This document shows, piece after piece, positions 35,197-45,449 of a stretch of DNA of 64,000 bases (positions are counted from its first letter, which is position 1; each line of letters opens with the position of its first letter). The stretch is taken from assembly GCF_900603025.1 (NCBI RefSeq), contig NZ_LR026975.1, positions 5,146,001 to 5,210,000 of the forward strand, read 5' to 3'. Source of the DNA: Mycolicibacterium hassiacum DSM 44199 (GTDB lineage: Bacteria; Actinomycetota; Actinomycetes; Mycobacteriales; Mycobacteriaceae). The translations under genes were made by a program, and so were the position numbers. The notes beneath the pieces were generated by a model. The model was not told where the DNA came from and made no database searches. It was given only the letters and a program-made list of their open reading frames with translations.

Positions 35197-36060
35197 ATGA
35201 CCGAGCTGGCGGAGAACCCCACGCACGTCGACGCCCTGCCCCTGGGCCCGGACTCGCTGGTCTGGAAGTACTTCGGCGACAACCGGATGTTCCTGATCGG
35301 CCCGCGTCCGGCGGTGCTGCAGAACATGCTCGCCGAACTCGGCCAGGGGGTCCGCGACCACTCGGTGTTCTTCGCCGACACCGCCGCCCGGATCAAGCGC
35401 TCGCTGCCGCCGATCTTCATGACGGTCTACGGCACCGACGACGACAACGCCGGCGCCCAGGTGCGCGACTACCACCACCACATCAAGGGCGAACTGCCCG
35501 GCGAGTACGGAGGCGGGCGGTACCACGCGCTGGACCCCGACACCTACTTCTGGGCCCACGCCACGTTCGTCGAGCAGGTGCTCTACTTCGCCGACACCTT
35601 CGTCAAGCGGCTGACCCGCGAGGAGAAGGAACGGATCTACCTCGAGTCCAAGACCTGGTACCGCCGCTACGGGGTCAGCGAACGGCCGATGCCGGCCGAC
35701 TACGACGAGTTCGAGCGGTACTGGAACCGGATGCTCGACGAAGTGCTCGTCGCCCACCCCACCGCCCGCTACGGCGTCGGCTACGTGACCAAGGGCTTCC
35801 CGTGCCCGAAAGCCGTTCCGCCGTGGGCCTGGCGGCTGATCGCGCCGATCTTCAACCCGATCGCGGCGTTCTTGACCACCGGCGGCCTGCCGCCGCGCGC
35901 CCGCGAACTGCTCGGCCTGCCGTGGAGCGAACGCCAGGAGCGGCGGTATCAGCGCTTCGCGGCGTTCTGGCGGTCGCGGCCGGTGAACTGGCTGTGGGAT
36001 CACCTGCCGATGCGGTTGCGCTACAACAAGTTCGCGCGCGCGGGCTATGCCCGCGGCTGA
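35197..36060 (+). CDS. MpaB/DUF2236-family oxygenase-like protein
   Basis: The 287-aa protein belongs to the DUF2236 family, which includes heme-dependent latex-clearing protein and MpaB. Conserved histidines lie in [10 protein letters not shown] and [10 protein letters not shown], with [25 protein letters not shown] between them. The Lcp group uses a b-type heme to cleave polyisoprene; heme binding here is inferred. The start at ATG 35197 (MTELAENP) is preferred over TTG 35161, which lies inside the operator. It forms an operon with the TetR gene. Confidence 0.82.
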   Translation: MTELAENPTHVDALPLGPDSLVWKYFGDNRMFLIGPRPAVLQNMLAELGQGVRDHSVFFADTAARIKRSLPPIFMTVYGTDDDNAGAQVRDYHHHIKGELPGEYGGGRYHALDPDTYFWAHATFVEQVLYFADTFVKRLTREEKERIYLESKTWYRRYGVSERPMPADYDEFERYWNRMLDEVLVAHPTARYGVGYVTKGFPCPKAVPPWAWRLIAPIFNPIAAFLTTGGLPPRARELLGLPWSERQERRYQRFAAFWRSRPVNWLWDHLPMRLRYNKFARAGYARG

Positions 36061-36649
36061 CCGCACCACGGAGGCCATCCTCGACGCAGCGGTCGCCGAG
36101 TTCGAACAGCACGGGTTCCGCCGGGTGGCGCTCGACGACGTCGCGCGCCGCGCGGGCATCAGCCGCACCACGATCTACCGCCGGTTCGGCACCAAGGACG
36201 AGTTGATCGCCGCCGTCGTCGAACGGGAGAACGCCGCCCTGTTCGCCGATATCGCCCGCGAGCTCAAACAGGCTGGGCCGCAACAGAACTACTACGTCGA
36301 AGCGTTCACCCACGCCATCCTGCGGTTCCGTCGGCACCGGGTGCTCAACCGGATGGTCCGCGACGAGCCGGCGCTGCTGCTGGAGTTGGCCGAGCAGCAC
36401 TACCCGGCGGCGATCGCCCGGATGGCCGAGGCGCTGCGGGTGATCTTCCCCGCGGGGTTCGCCGAGCGCATCGGCGACGACGCCGTCAACGACCTGGCCG
36501 ACACCATCCTGCGCTACGCCGCGATGGCGCTGCTGCTGCCGGGGGCGCGGCCGCTGGAGACCGCCGACGACATCCGGGACTTCGCCCGCCGGCACTTTCT
36601 GCCCAGCCTGCCCGCCGCGGTGCGCGGCGTTCCGACCGGAAGTCCGTAG
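36047..36649 (+). CDS. TetR family regulator
   Basis: The 200-aa protein has an N-terminal HTH ([44 protein letters not shown] split here into its helix parts) and a helical ligand domain. It starts at ATG 36047, overlapping the MpaB-like gene by 14 nt. It probably binds the 35162-35187 operator and represses both genes. The ligand is unknown. Confidence 0.85.
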   Translation: MPAADRTTEAILDAAVAEFEQHGFRRVALDDVARRAGISRTTIYRRFGTKDELIAAVVERENAALFADIARELKQAGPQQNYYVEAFTHAILRFRRHRVLNRMVRDEPALLLELAEQHYPAAIARMAEALRVIFPAGFAERIGDDAVNDLADTILRYAAMALLLPGARPLETADDIRDFARRHFLPSLPAAVRGVPTGSP

Positions 36650-36652
36650 AGT
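36647..36652 (+). promoter_or_regulatory. -10 box TAGAGT for the 36659 gene (leaderless)
   Basis: TAGAGT has a 6-nt spacer to ATG 36659. It coincides with the TAG stop of the TetR gene, so the stop codon doubles as promoter sequence. Confidence 0.5.
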
Positions 36653-36658
36653 GGGGCC

Positions 36659-37006
36659 ATGGACCGCGGCGTGTTCGGCTCCCCGCTGGTCGGGGTGGTC
36701 AACCGGCTGTTCGTCGGGCTGCTCGGGGCGCCCGTGCTCGGCCGGTTCGCCCGCCGCGGCCTGACCCGGATCCGCTATGTCGGCCGCCGCAGCGGCCGGA
36801 CCGTCGAGACCCCGGTGGGGTACCGGCGTGCCGGCGACGAGATCGTCATCAACGTCCTGGCCCCAGACAAGAAGGTGTGGTGGCGCAACTTCACCGGCGA
36901 CGGCGGACCCATCACGCTGCTCGACGTCGACGGCGGCCGCGCCGGATATGCCGTCGCCCACCGGGACGCGCGGGGCCGCGTCGAGGTCCGGGTTCGGCTC
37001 GGCTAG
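36659..37006 (+). CDS. Ddn-like nitroreductase/quinone reductase (deazaflavin-dependent, small)
   Basis: The 115-aa protein has the DUF385/Ddn family core: [39 protein letters not shown] in part. Members bind coenzyme F420H2 and reduce quinones or nitro compounds. It is shorter than Ddn (about 150 aa). The C-terminal tail after GRVEVRVRLG ends abruptly, so it may be trimmed. It has its own leaderless promoter. Confidence 0.75.
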   Translation: MDRGVFGSPLVGVVNRLFVGLLGAPVLGRFARRGLTRIRYVGRRSGRTVETPVGYRRAGDEIVINVLAPDKKVWWRNFTGDGGPITLLDVDGGRAGYAVAHRDARGRVEVRVRLG

Positions 37007-37009
37007 CTC

Positions 37010-37015
37010 TACGCT
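37010..37015 (+). promoter_or_regulatory. -10 box TACGCT for the 37022 gene (leaderless)
   Basis: TACGCT has a 6-nt spacer to ATG 37022, only 3 nt after the end of the previous gene. Confidence 0.5.
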
Positions 37016-37021
37016 GGCCCC

Positions 37022-37510
37022 ATGACCGCCGTGGACCGGCTGGAGCAGATCGCCCCGGCCTTCGTCGAGATGGCCCATTCGATCGTGTGGGCGTCGGCCG
37101 CCACCGTCGACGCCAACTGCCGGCCGCGCAGCCGCATCCTGCACCCCCTCTGGCAGTGGGACGGCACCGACCTGTTCGGCTGGATCGCCACGGTGCCCAG
37201 CCCGGTGAAACGGGCCCACCTGGCGGCGCATCCGGAGATGTCGCTGAACTACTGGGCGCCCAGCCACGACACCTGCAGCGCCGACTGCACCGTCGAGTGG
37301 TATTTCGACGAGGACACCCGCCGGCAGGTCTGGGACATGTTCGCCACCGCGCCGCCGCCGGTGGGCTACGACCCGTCGATCATCCCGGGCTGGGACGGCC
37401 CGACCTCCGAGCAGTTCGCGGTGTTGCGGGTGACGCCGTACCGGTTGCGGGTGATGGCCGGCAGCGTGCTGCTCACCGGCGAGGGCACTCTGTTGAGTTG
37501 GCACGCATGA
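37022..37510 (+). CDS. Pyridoxamine 5'-phosphate oxidase-fold (FDOR-B-like) protein
   Basis: The 162-aa split-barrel protein has SIVWASAATVDANCRPRSRILHPL and WQWDGTDLFGWIATVPSPVKRAHL, matching flavin- or F420-binding FDOR-B proteins. It may bind F420 or FMN. The segment DTCSADCTVEW adds two cysteines of unknown role. Its stop overlaps the alternative P450 start (ATGA, 37507). It belongs to the redox island. Confidence 0.75.
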   Translation: MTAVDRLEQIAPAFVEMAHSIVWASAATVDANCRPRSRILHPLWQWDGTDLFGWIATVPSPVKRAHLAAHPEMSLNYWAPSHDTCSADCTVEWYFDEDTRRQVWDMFATAPPPVGYDPSIIPGWDGPTSEQFAVLRVTPYRLRVMAGSVLLTGEGTLLSWHA

Positions 37511-37584
37511 CGGAACCGCCAGCCGGTGGCCAATTCGCCGATCCGGCGCGCACCGGCCGCCGCGCTGCCGCAATATCTGAGGTT

Positions 37585-38973
37585 ATGACCACCATGCAGG
37601 ACGTCGGCGCGCTGCCGCTGGTGCCGAAGAACCCGCTGCCGTTCTGGAAGCTGGTGAAGCTCGTCCGCAGGCTCGACACCGGCCAGGAGGTGATCCGGGA
37701 CGCAGGCGGCCGCATCACCCGCATCCAGATGGCACCGAAATGGCTGTTCCCGCCGATCGTGGCGGTGATGTCGCCGGAGGGCATGCGCGACGTGCTGGGC
37801 CGGGTCGACTCCGCCTTCGAGCGCTGCATCGTCCACGACCAGGTCCGCGAGGTGGCCGGCGACAGCCTGTGGGTGCTGCCCAACGACCTGTGGCGGCCCC
37901 GCAAGCGGGCGGTGCAGCCGGTGTTCGCCAAGCACGCCGTGAAGAAGTTCGGCGGTCACATGTCCGCCGCGGCGCAGGCGTTCGTCGACCGGTGGGCCGA
38001 CGGCGGTGAGGTGGACCTCGACGTGGAGTGCCGCAAGGTGGCCATGCAGTCGTTGGGCCGCTCGGTGCTCGGCATCGATCTGAACGAACGCGGCGACGTC
38101 ATCGCCCGGTGCATGCACGTGGCGTCCTCCTACGCCGCCGACCGGGCGCTGCGGCCGGTGCGCGCACCGCGCTGGCTGCCGACGCCGGCGCGGTGGCGGG
38201 CCACCCGCGCGGTGGCGGAGATGCGCAAGATCACCGACGAGATGGTGCGCGCCTGCCGTGCCGACCCCACCCGGGACGCCCCGCTGGTGCAGGCGCTGAT
38301 CGCCGCCACCGACCCGGAGACCGGCCGGCCACTGTCCGACGAGGACATCTCCAACGACCTGCTGATCTTCATGCTCGCCGGACACGACACCACCGCCACC
38401 GCGCTGACCCACGCGCTGTGGATCCTCGGGCACCATCCCGACGTCCAGGAGCGGGTCGCGGCGGAGGCGGCCGCGATCGGCGACCGGGAACTGACCCCCG
38501 ACGACGTGCCGAACCTCGGCTACACCCAGCAGGTGCTGCACGAGTCGCTGCGGTTGTGCCCGCCGGCCGCCGGGGTGGGGCGGTTGGCCACCCGGGATAT
38601 CGCGGTGGCCGGCTACCGTGTCGAGGCCGGCACCCTGATCGCGGTGGGGCTGTACGCGCTGCACCACGATCCGGAACTGTGGCCGGACCCGTACAAATTC
38701 GACCCGGACCGGTTCAGCCCGGAGAACGTCAAGGCCCGCGGCCGCTGGGAGTTCATGCCGTTCCTCGGCGGCGGCCGGCCGTGCATCGGTGAGCACTTCG
38801 CCCGGCTGGAGGCGACGCTGGCGCTGGGCACCATCGTGCGCGCGATGGAGATCCGGTCGCTCGACGACAGGTTCGAGTGCGATGTGCCGTTGACCACGGT
38901 GGCCAAGGGGCCGATCCCGGCGGTGGTGAGCCCGCGGCGCCGGCACGCGGTGACGGTCGCCGCGGCCGGCTGA
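37585..38973 (+). CDS. Cytochrome P450
   Basis: The 462-aa P450 has the oxygen-binding I-helix AGHDTTATAL, the K-helix ExxR in HESLRL, the PERF-like FDPDRFSPENV, and the heme-binding FLGGGRPCIGEHF with the axial Cys. The class resembles bacterial CYPs with eukaryote-like group features. The substrate is unknown. ATG 37585 is preferred because CAATAT lies 8 nt upstream. ATG 37507, overlapping the previous gene, would add 26 residues. No ferredoxin gene is adjacent. Confidence 0.88.
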   Translation: MTTMQDVGALPLVPKNPLPFWKLVKLVRRLDTGQEVIRDAGGRITRIQMAPKWLFPPIVAVMSPEGMRDVLGRVDSAFERCIVHDQVREVAGDSLWVLPNDLWRPRKRAVQPVFAKHAVKKFGGHMSAAAQAFVDRWADGGEVDLDVECRKVAMQSLGRSVLGIDLNERGDVIARCMHVASSYAADRALRPVRAPRWLPTPARWRATRAVAEMRKITDEMVRACRADPTRDAPLVQALIAATDPETGRPLSDEDISNDLLIFMLAGHDTTATALTHALWILGHHPDVQERVAAEAAAIGDRELTPDDVPNLGYTQQVLHESLRLCPPAAGVGRLATRDIAVAGYRVEAGTLIAVGLYALHHDPELWPDPYKFDPDRFSPENVKARGRWEFMPFLGGGRPCIGEHFARLEATLALGTIVRAMEIRSLDDRFECDVPLTTVAKGPIPAVVSPRRRHAVTVAAAG

Positions 38974-38976
38974 CCG

Positions 38977-39357
38977 TCAGGCCCGCCGCAGCAGCACCGC
39001 CTGTTCGAACGGTAGCCGGGAGAACAGCGCACGCCAGCGGCCGAGCACCGCCGGGGCGGCCTCGTCGCGGGACACCACCCGCGGATCGCGCACCTCGAAC
39101 GTCCTGCCGTGGCGGGTCATCCGCCCGCCGCCGGCGGCCTGCAGGTTCTTCAGCCAGTCCCGGTCGGGGCCGTAGGTCAGCAGGATCGCGACCCCGTCGG
39201 CGGTGGGGAACACGGTCAGCGGGGTGCGGTAGGTCCTGCCGGAACGCCGGCCGACGTGCTCGAGGATGCCGAAGCTCGGCGCCCAGCCGGCCCACAGCCG
39301 CTGGATCGGGTTGGTGACGTATCGGTTGAACCGTGCCAGTCGTTGCGGAAGTCGCAT
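38977..39357 (-). CDS. Ddn-like deazaflavin-dependent oxidoreductase
   Basis: The 126-aa protein begins [21 protein letters not shown] and has the Ddn family motif [20 protein letters not shown] and [11 protein letters not shown]. It probably uses F420H2 to reduce quinones or nitro compounds. ATG 39357 is chosen as the family start; the open frame to 39447 would overlap the hemL promoter. It is convergent with the P450 gene, 3 nt apart, and divergent from hemL. Confidence 0.8.
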   Translation of the reverse strand: MRLPQRLARFNRYVTNPIQRLWAGWAPSFGILEHVGRRSGRTYRTPLTVFPTADGVAILLTYGPDRDWLKNLQAAGGGRMTRHGRTFEVRDPRVVSRDEAAPAVLGRWRALFSRLPFEQAVLLRRA

Positions 39358-39405
39358 GCTTTCATCCAACGCCGCTGCGGCCCGGACCGCAGCCGGATGA
39401 CCTGG

Positions 39406-39448
39406 AACTACACCCTGTAGTTGACCCTTTCGGCGGGGCTGGGACACT
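39406..39448 (+). promoter_or_regulatory. hemL promoter with palindrome over the -35
   Basis: AACTACA (39406-39412) and TGTAGTT (39416-39422) are perfect arms around CCC. The right arm overlaps TTGACC (39421-39426), a good -35, with a weak GACACT -10 at 39443-39448 (16-nt spacing). A regulator bound here would block hemL and could also act on the divergent Ddn-like gene. Confidence 0.55.
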
Positions 39449-39455
39449 GGTGGCC

Positions 39456-40765
<1,310 letters not shown>

Positions 40766-40769
<4 letters not shown>

Positions 40770-41371
40770 GCCGCACGATCGTGCATGTGATGCGCCACGG
40801 TGAGGTGCACAACCCGCAGGGAATCCTCTACGGGCGCCTGCCCGGCTACCGGCTCTCCGAACGCGGCCGGGCGCAGGCCGAGGCGGTGGCCGACTGGCTG
40901 GCTCAGCGCGACATCGTCTACGTGGTGGCCTCGCCGCTGGAACGCGCCCAGGAGACCGCCGCGCCCATCGCGGCCCGCCACGAACTGCCGATCGCCGTCG
41001 ACGAGGACCTCATCGAGTCCACCAACGTCTTTCAGGGACAACGGGTCTCACCGGGCGACGGGGCGCTGCGCAACCCGCTGAACTGGTGGCATCTGCGCAA
41101 CCCGCGCCGCCCGTCGTGGGGTGAGCCGTACCATCAGATCGCCGCGCGGATGAAGGCGGCGCTGGAGCGCGCCCGGGCCAAGGCCGCCGGTCATGAGGCG
41201 GTGTGCGTGAGCCACCAGCTGCCGGTGGAGACGCTGCGGCGGGCGATGACCGGCCAGAACCTGCACCACTTCCCGACCCGGCGGATGTGCAACCTGGCGT
41301 CGGTGACCTCGTTCTACTTCGACGGCGACGAGTTCGTCGGCTGGGGATACTCGGAGCTCGCCGGGCGGTGA
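40766..41371 (+). CDS. Histidine phosphatase family protein, Rv0525-type
   Basis: The 201-aa protein has the RHGE motif in [10 protein letters not shown] and the second His in [13 protein letters not shown]. It belongs to the phosphoglycerate mutase-like superfamily, acting as a phosphatase on an unknown substrate. ATG 40766 overlaps the hemL stop (ATGA), and its own stop overlaps the TlpA-like gene, so hemL to ccsB reads as one operon. Confidence 0.85.
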
Positions 41372-41967
41372 AACGGCTGCTGGCGGTCCTGACGAGCGCG
41401 GTGTGCGTCGCGCTCGCCGGTTGCGCCACCGGTGACGACGCCGTCGCCCAGGGCGGCACGTTCGAGTTCGTCGCACCCGGCGGCAAGACCGACATCTTCT
41501 ACGACCCGCCCGCCGACCGCGGCCGGCCCGGACCGCTGTCCGGCCCGGACCTGATGGATCCGGACCGCACCATCTCGCTCGACGACTTCGCGGGCAAGGT
41601 GGTGGTGATCAACGTGTGGGGGCAGTGGTGCGGGCCGTGCCGCACCGAGATCGGCCGGCTGCAGCAGGTCTACGACGACACCCGCGACCTCGGGGTGGCA
41701 TTCCTCGGGATCGACGTGCGGGACAACAACATCGACGCGGCCCGCGACTTCGTCGTCGACCGCCGCATCACGTTCCCGTCCATCTACGACCCGGCCATGC
41801 GGACCATGATCGCGTTCGGCGGTCGGTACCCCACCACGGTCATCCCGTCCACCATCGTGTTGGACCGCCGGCACCGGGTGGCCGCGGTGTTCCTGCGGGA
41901 ACTGCTGGCCGAGGACCTGCAGCCGGTGGTGGAACGCCTTGCGGCCGAACCGGAGTCGGCCGCATGA
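41368..41967 (+). CDS. TlpA-like thioredoxin lipoprotein for cytochrome c maturation, Rv0526-type
   Basis: The 199-aa protein has a signal peptide with lipobox LAGC (Cys near residue 18) and a thioredoxin domain with WGQWCGPCRTEI. It should reduce cysteines of apocytochrome c outside the membrane, receiving electrons from CcdA. GTG 41368 overlaps the previous stop by 4 nt; the next ATG overlaps its stop. Confidence 0.9.
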   Translation: MKRLLAVLTSAVCVALAGCATGDDAVAQGGTFEFVAPGGKTDIFYDPPADRGRPGPLSGPDLMDPDRTISLDDFAGKVVVINVWGQWCGPCRTEIGRLQQVYDDTRDLGVAFLGIDVRDNNIDAARDFVVDRRITFPSIYDPAMRTMIAFGGRYPTTVIPSTIVLDRRHRVAAVFLRELLAEDLQPVVERLAAEPESAA

Positions 41968-42761
41968 GCGACTTCACCGAGATCGCGGCCGCCGGTCCGG
42001 TGCTGCTGGCGCTGGCGGTGAGCGTGCTGGCCGGGCTGGTGTCGTTCGCCTCGCCGTGCGTGGTGCCGCTGGTGCCCGGCTACCTGTCCTACCTGGCCGG
42101 GGTGGTCGGGGTCGCCGAGGCGCCGGCGACGGCCGACCCGGCGACCGGCGTCGCGGTCGCGGAGGCCCGGTCGGCGCGGCTGCGGGTGGCGGGCGCCGCG
42201 GCGCTGTTCGTCGCCGGCTTCACCGTGGTGTTCGTCCTCGGCACCGTCGCCGTGCTGGGCATGACCACCACACTGATCGCCAATCAGCTTGTGCTGCAAC
42301 GCGCCGGCGGGTTGATCACGATCCTGATGGGGTTGGTGTTCATCGGGTTCGTGCCGGTGCTGCAGCGCGACACCCGGCCGGCCCCGCGACAGCTGTCGAC
42401 ACTGGCCGGGGCGCCGCTGCTGGGCGCGGTCTTCGCCCTGGGCTGGACGCCCTGCCTGGGGCCCACGCTGACCGGGGTGATCGCGGTCGCGTCGGCCACC
42501 GACGGCGCCAGCGTCGCCCGCGGGGTGGCGCTGGTGATCGCCTACTGCCTCGGGCTGGGCATCCCGTTCATGCTGCTGGCGTTCGGCTCGGCGCGTGCGG
42601 TCGCCGGGCTCGCGCTGCTGCGCCGCCACACCCGCACCATCCAGATCATCGGCGGTGTGCTGTTGATCCTGGTCGGGGTCGCGCTGGTGACCGGGGTGTG
42701 GAACGACTTCGTGTCCTGGGTGCGCGACGCGTTCGTCACCGATATGACCCTGCCGATCTGA
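41964..42761 (+). CDS. ccdA: Cytochrome c biogenesis protein CcdA
   Basis: The 265-aa polytopic protein (about six helices) carries electrons from cytosolic thioredoxin to the TlpA-like protein. The conserved cysteines lie in SFASPCVVPLVPGYLSYL and GWTPCLGPTLTG. A Pro/Ala/Asp-rich loop (APATADPATGVAVAE) lies between helices 1 and 2. ATG 41964 gives MSDFTEIAAAG. It overlaps resB at TGATG. Confidence 0.93.
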   Translation: MSDFTEIAAAGPVLLALAVSVLAGLVSFASPCVVPLVPGYLSYLAGVVGVAEAPATADPATGVAVAEARSARLRVAGAAALFVAGFTVVFVLGTVAVLGMTTTLIANQLVLQRAGGLITILMGLVFIGFVPVLQRDTRPAPRQLSTLAGAPLLGAVFALGWTPCLGPTLTGVIAVASATDGASVARGVALVIAYCLGLGIPFMLLAFGSARAVAGLALLRRHTRTIQIIGGVLLILVGVALVTGVWNDFVSWVRDAFVTDMTLPI

Positions 42762-44389
42762 TGCCCGACATGACCGAATCCCCGCGAGCAGACGCCAACA
42801 CCCCCGAAAACCCGCGAAACAGGGGGGTTCGGCGTCTGCTCGCCTACGGGCGCAACACGTGGCGGACGCTGACGTCGATGGGCACCGCGCTGGTGCTGCT
42901 GTTCCTGCTGGCGCTGGCCGCCATCCCCGGCGCGCTGCTGCCGCAGCGCAACCTCAACGAGTCCAAGGTCGACGAGTACCTGGCGCAGCATCCGACGCTG
43001 GGCCCGTGGCTGGACCGGCTGCAGGCCTTCGACGTGTTCTCCAGCTTCTGGTTCACCGCGATCTATGTGCTGCTGTTCATCTCGCTGGTGGGCTGCCTGA
43101 CCCCGCGCACCGTCGACCACATCCGCAGCCTGCGCGCGGTGCCGGTGGCCGCGCCCCGCAACTTCGCCCGGCTGCCCAAACACCACAGCGCCGAGCTGGC
43201 CGCCGACCCGCGGCAGCTCGCCGAGACGGCCGACGCCGAGCTGCGCGGCTGGCGGCGCATCACCCGCACCAACGGCGACGCCGTCGAGATCTCCGCCGAG
43301 AAGGGCTACCTGCGCGAGTTCGGCAACATCGTCTTCCACTTCTCCCTGGTCGGGCTGCTGGTCGCGGTGGCCGTCGGCCGGCTGTTCGGCTACGAGGGCA
43401 ACGTCATCGTCATCGCCGACGGCGGCCCCGGATTCTGCTCGGCCTCCCCGGCGGCGTTCGACTCGTTCCGCGCCGGCAACACCGTCGACGGCACCGAGCT
43501 GACGCCGATCTGCGTGCGGGTCAACGACTTTCAGGCCGAGTACCTGCCCACCGGGCAGGCCGTGTCGTTCGCCGCCGACATCGAGTACCAGGCCGGCGAC
43601 GACCTGGCCGCCGGAACCTGGCGGCCGTACCGGTTGGCGGTGAACCAGCCGCTGCGCATCGGCGGCGACCGGGTGTATCTGCAGGGCTACGGCTACGCGC
43701 CGACGTTCACCGTCGTCTTCCCGACCGGCGAGCAGCGCACCCAGACCCTGCAGTTCCGCCCGGACGACCCGCTGACCCTGCTGTCGTCGGGCGCCATGCG
43801 CTTCGACCCGCCTGCCGGCACCTACCCCGACCCCGACCAACGGCGCAAGCACCAGTTGGCCATCCAGGGCCTGTTCGCCCCGACCGAACAGCTGCACGGC
43901 ACGCTGTTGTCGTCGAGCTTCCCCGCGCTCAACGACCCCGCGGTGGCCATCGACATCTACCGCGGCGACACCGGGCTGGACACCGGCCGGCCGCAGTCGC
44001 TGTTCAGCCTCGACCCGCGGGTGATCGAACAGGGCCGGCTGACCAAGGTGGCCCGGGTCAACCTCGGTGAGGGGGAGTCGACCCGCCTCGACGACGGCAC
44101 CGTGGTGCGGTTCGACGGCGCGGTGCCGTTCGTCAGCCTGCAGGTGTCGCACGATCCGGCCCAGGGCTGGGTGCTGGTGTTCGCGCTGACCATGATGGCG
44201 GGCCTGTTGGTGTCGCTGGTGGTGCGCCGCCGGCGGATCTGGATTCGGATCACCCCCGCCGGTGCCGGTACCGTGAGCCTCGAGCTGGGCGGGCTGGCCC
44301 GCACCGACAACTCCGGCTGGGGCGACGAGTTCGAGCGATTGACCCAGCGGCTGGTGGCGGCGGCTCGGCCACGGGAGAAGGTGAGATGA
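42761..44389 (+). CDS. resB: Cytochrome c biogenesis protein ResB (Ccs1)
   Basis: The 542-aa protein has three or four transmembrane helices (about residues 40-60, 90-110, 200-220, 475-495) and a large outside domain (about 225-465), as in ResB of system II, which works with CcsB to ligate heme to apocytochrome. ATG 42761 is the only start right after ccdA. Residues about 9-28 (RADANTPENPRNRGVRRLLA) are encoded by a palindromic repeat. If MGTALVLLFLLALAA were the true start, the repeat would be untranslated. Confidence 0.9.
   Translation: MPDMTESPRADANTPENPRNRGVRRLLAYGRNTWRTLTSMGTALVLLFLLALAAIPGALLPQRNLNESKVDEYLAQHPTLGPWLDRLQAFDVFSSFWFTAIYVLLFISLVGCLTPRTVDHIRSLRAVPVAAPRNFARLPKHHSAELAADPRQLAETADAELRGWRRITRTNGDAVEISAEKGYLREFGNIVFHFSLVGLLVAVAVGRLFGYEGNVIVIADGGPGFCSASPAAFDSFRAGNTVDGTELTPICVRVNDFQAEYLPTGQAVSFAADIEYQAGDDLAAGTWRPYRLAVNQPLRIGGDRVYLQGYGYAPTFTVVFPTGEQRTQTLQFRPDDPLTLLSSGAMRFDPPAGTYPDPDQRRKHQLAIQGLFAPTEQLHGTLLSSSFPALNDPAVAIDIYRGDTGLDTGRPQSLFSLDPRVIEQGRLTKVARVNLGEGESTRLDDGTVVRFDGAVPFVSLQVSHDPAQGWVLVFALTMMAGLLVSLVVRRRRIWIRITPAGAGTVSLELGGLARTDNSGWGDEFERLTQRLVAAARPREKVR
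42784..42843. repeat. 60-bp palindromic repeat, copy 2, inside the start of resB
   Basis: Arms GCGAGCAGACGCC (42784-42796) and GGCGTCTGCTCGC (42831-42843) are perfect reverse complements. They enclose a C-run and a G-run that also pair (AACACCCCC with GGGGGGTT). The arms and spacing match copy 1 at 10618-10677. The 60-bp span is a multiple of three, so translation stays in frame. Confidence 0.85.
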
Positions 44390-45372
44390 GAACCGACATC
44401 GACATCGGATTGGCCCGCTACTCCGACTGGGCGTTCACCTCGGCGGTGGTGGTGCTGGTCGCGGCGCTGTTGCTGCTGGCGGTGGAGCTGGCCTACACCC
44501 GCAGCCGCCGCACCGAACAGCGCGAGCTGATCGCCGCCGGAGCCGGCCCGACGCCGGGCGCGGCCGCCGCCGTTACCCCGGGTGTGGTCACCGAACGCCC
44601 GCGCCGGTCGGTCGAGGAGCGCATCGGCGGCGCCGGGCTGGCGTTGACCTACGTCGGGATCGGCACGCTGCTGCTGTGCATCGTGCTGCGCGGCCTGGCC
44701 ACCGGCCGGGTGCCGTGGGGCAACATGTACGAGTTCATCAACCTCACCTGCTTCTGCGGGCTGGTGGCCGCCGCGGTGGTGCTGCGCCGGCCGGCCTACC
44801 GCAGCCTGTGGGTGTTCGTGCTGGTCCCGGTGCTGGTCCTGCTCACCGTGTCGGGCCGCTGGCTCTACGCCACCGCGGCCCCGGTGATGCCGGCGCTGCA
44901 GTCCTACTGGCTGCCGATCCACGTGTCGGTGGTCAGCCTCGGCTCGGGGGTGTTCCTGGTCGCCGGCGTGGCCAGCATCCTGTTCCTGCTGCGGATGTCG
45001 CGGTTCGGCGCCCCGGACGCCGAGGGCCTGCTGTCCCGGCTGGTGCAGCGCCTGCCGGACGCGCAGACCCTGGACCGGATCGCCTATCGCACCACGATCT
45101 TCGCGTTCCCGGTGTTCGGTTTCGGGGTGATCTTCGGCGCCATCTGGGCCGAGGAGGCCTGGGGACGCTACTGGGGCTGGGACCCCAAGGAGACGGTGTC
45201 GTTCATCGCCTGGGTGATCTACGCGGCGTATCTGCACGCCCGTTCGACCGCGGGGTGGCGCGACCGCAGGGCGGCCTGGATCAATGTCGCCGGGTTCATC
45301 GCGATGGTGTTCAACCTGTTCTTCATCAACCTGGTGACGGTCGGCCTGCACTCCTACGCCGGTATCGGCTGA
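44386..45372 (+). CDS. ccsB: Cytochrome c biogenesis protein CcsB (CcsA family)
   Basis: The 328-aa polytopic protein has the tryptophan-rich heme-handling motif WGRYWGWDPKETVSFIAW, with conserved histidines in LPIHVSVVSL and YLHARSTAGW. It carries heme across the membrane and, with ResB, attaches it to CXXCH. ATG 44386 overlaps the resB stop. It is the last gene of the cytochrome c maturation operon. Confidence 0.93.
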   Translation: MRTDIDIGLARYSDWAFTSAVVVLVAALLLLAVELAYTRSRRTEQRELIAAGAGPTPGAAAAVTPGVVTERPRRSVEERIGGAGLALTYVGIGTLLLCIVLRGLATGRVPWGNMYEFINLTCFCGLVAAAVVLRRPAYRSLWVFVLVPVLVLLTVSGRWLYATAAPVMPALQSYWLPIHVSVVSLGSGVFLVAGVASILFLLRMSRFGAPDAEGLLSRLVQRLPDAQTLDRIAYRTTIFAFPVFGFGVIFGAIWAEEAWGRYWGWDPKETVSFIAWVIYAAYLHARSTAGWRDRRAAWINVAGFIAMVFNLFFINLVTVGLHSYAGIG

Positions 45373-45411
45373 GCCGGGTCGCGCCTGCCGCGGCCGGTCG
45401 CCCGGTTTGGT

Positions 45412-45417
45412 TAAGCT
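45412..45417 (+). promoter_or_regulatory. -10 box TAAGCT for the MinD-like gene
   Basis: TAAGCT at 45412-45417 would give a leader of about 25 nt, with CAGGGAG as Shine-Dalgarno before GTG 45450. Confidence 0.45.
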
Positions 45418-45449
45418 CGTCGACGTAAGCCGACGCCAGGGAGCAACGC

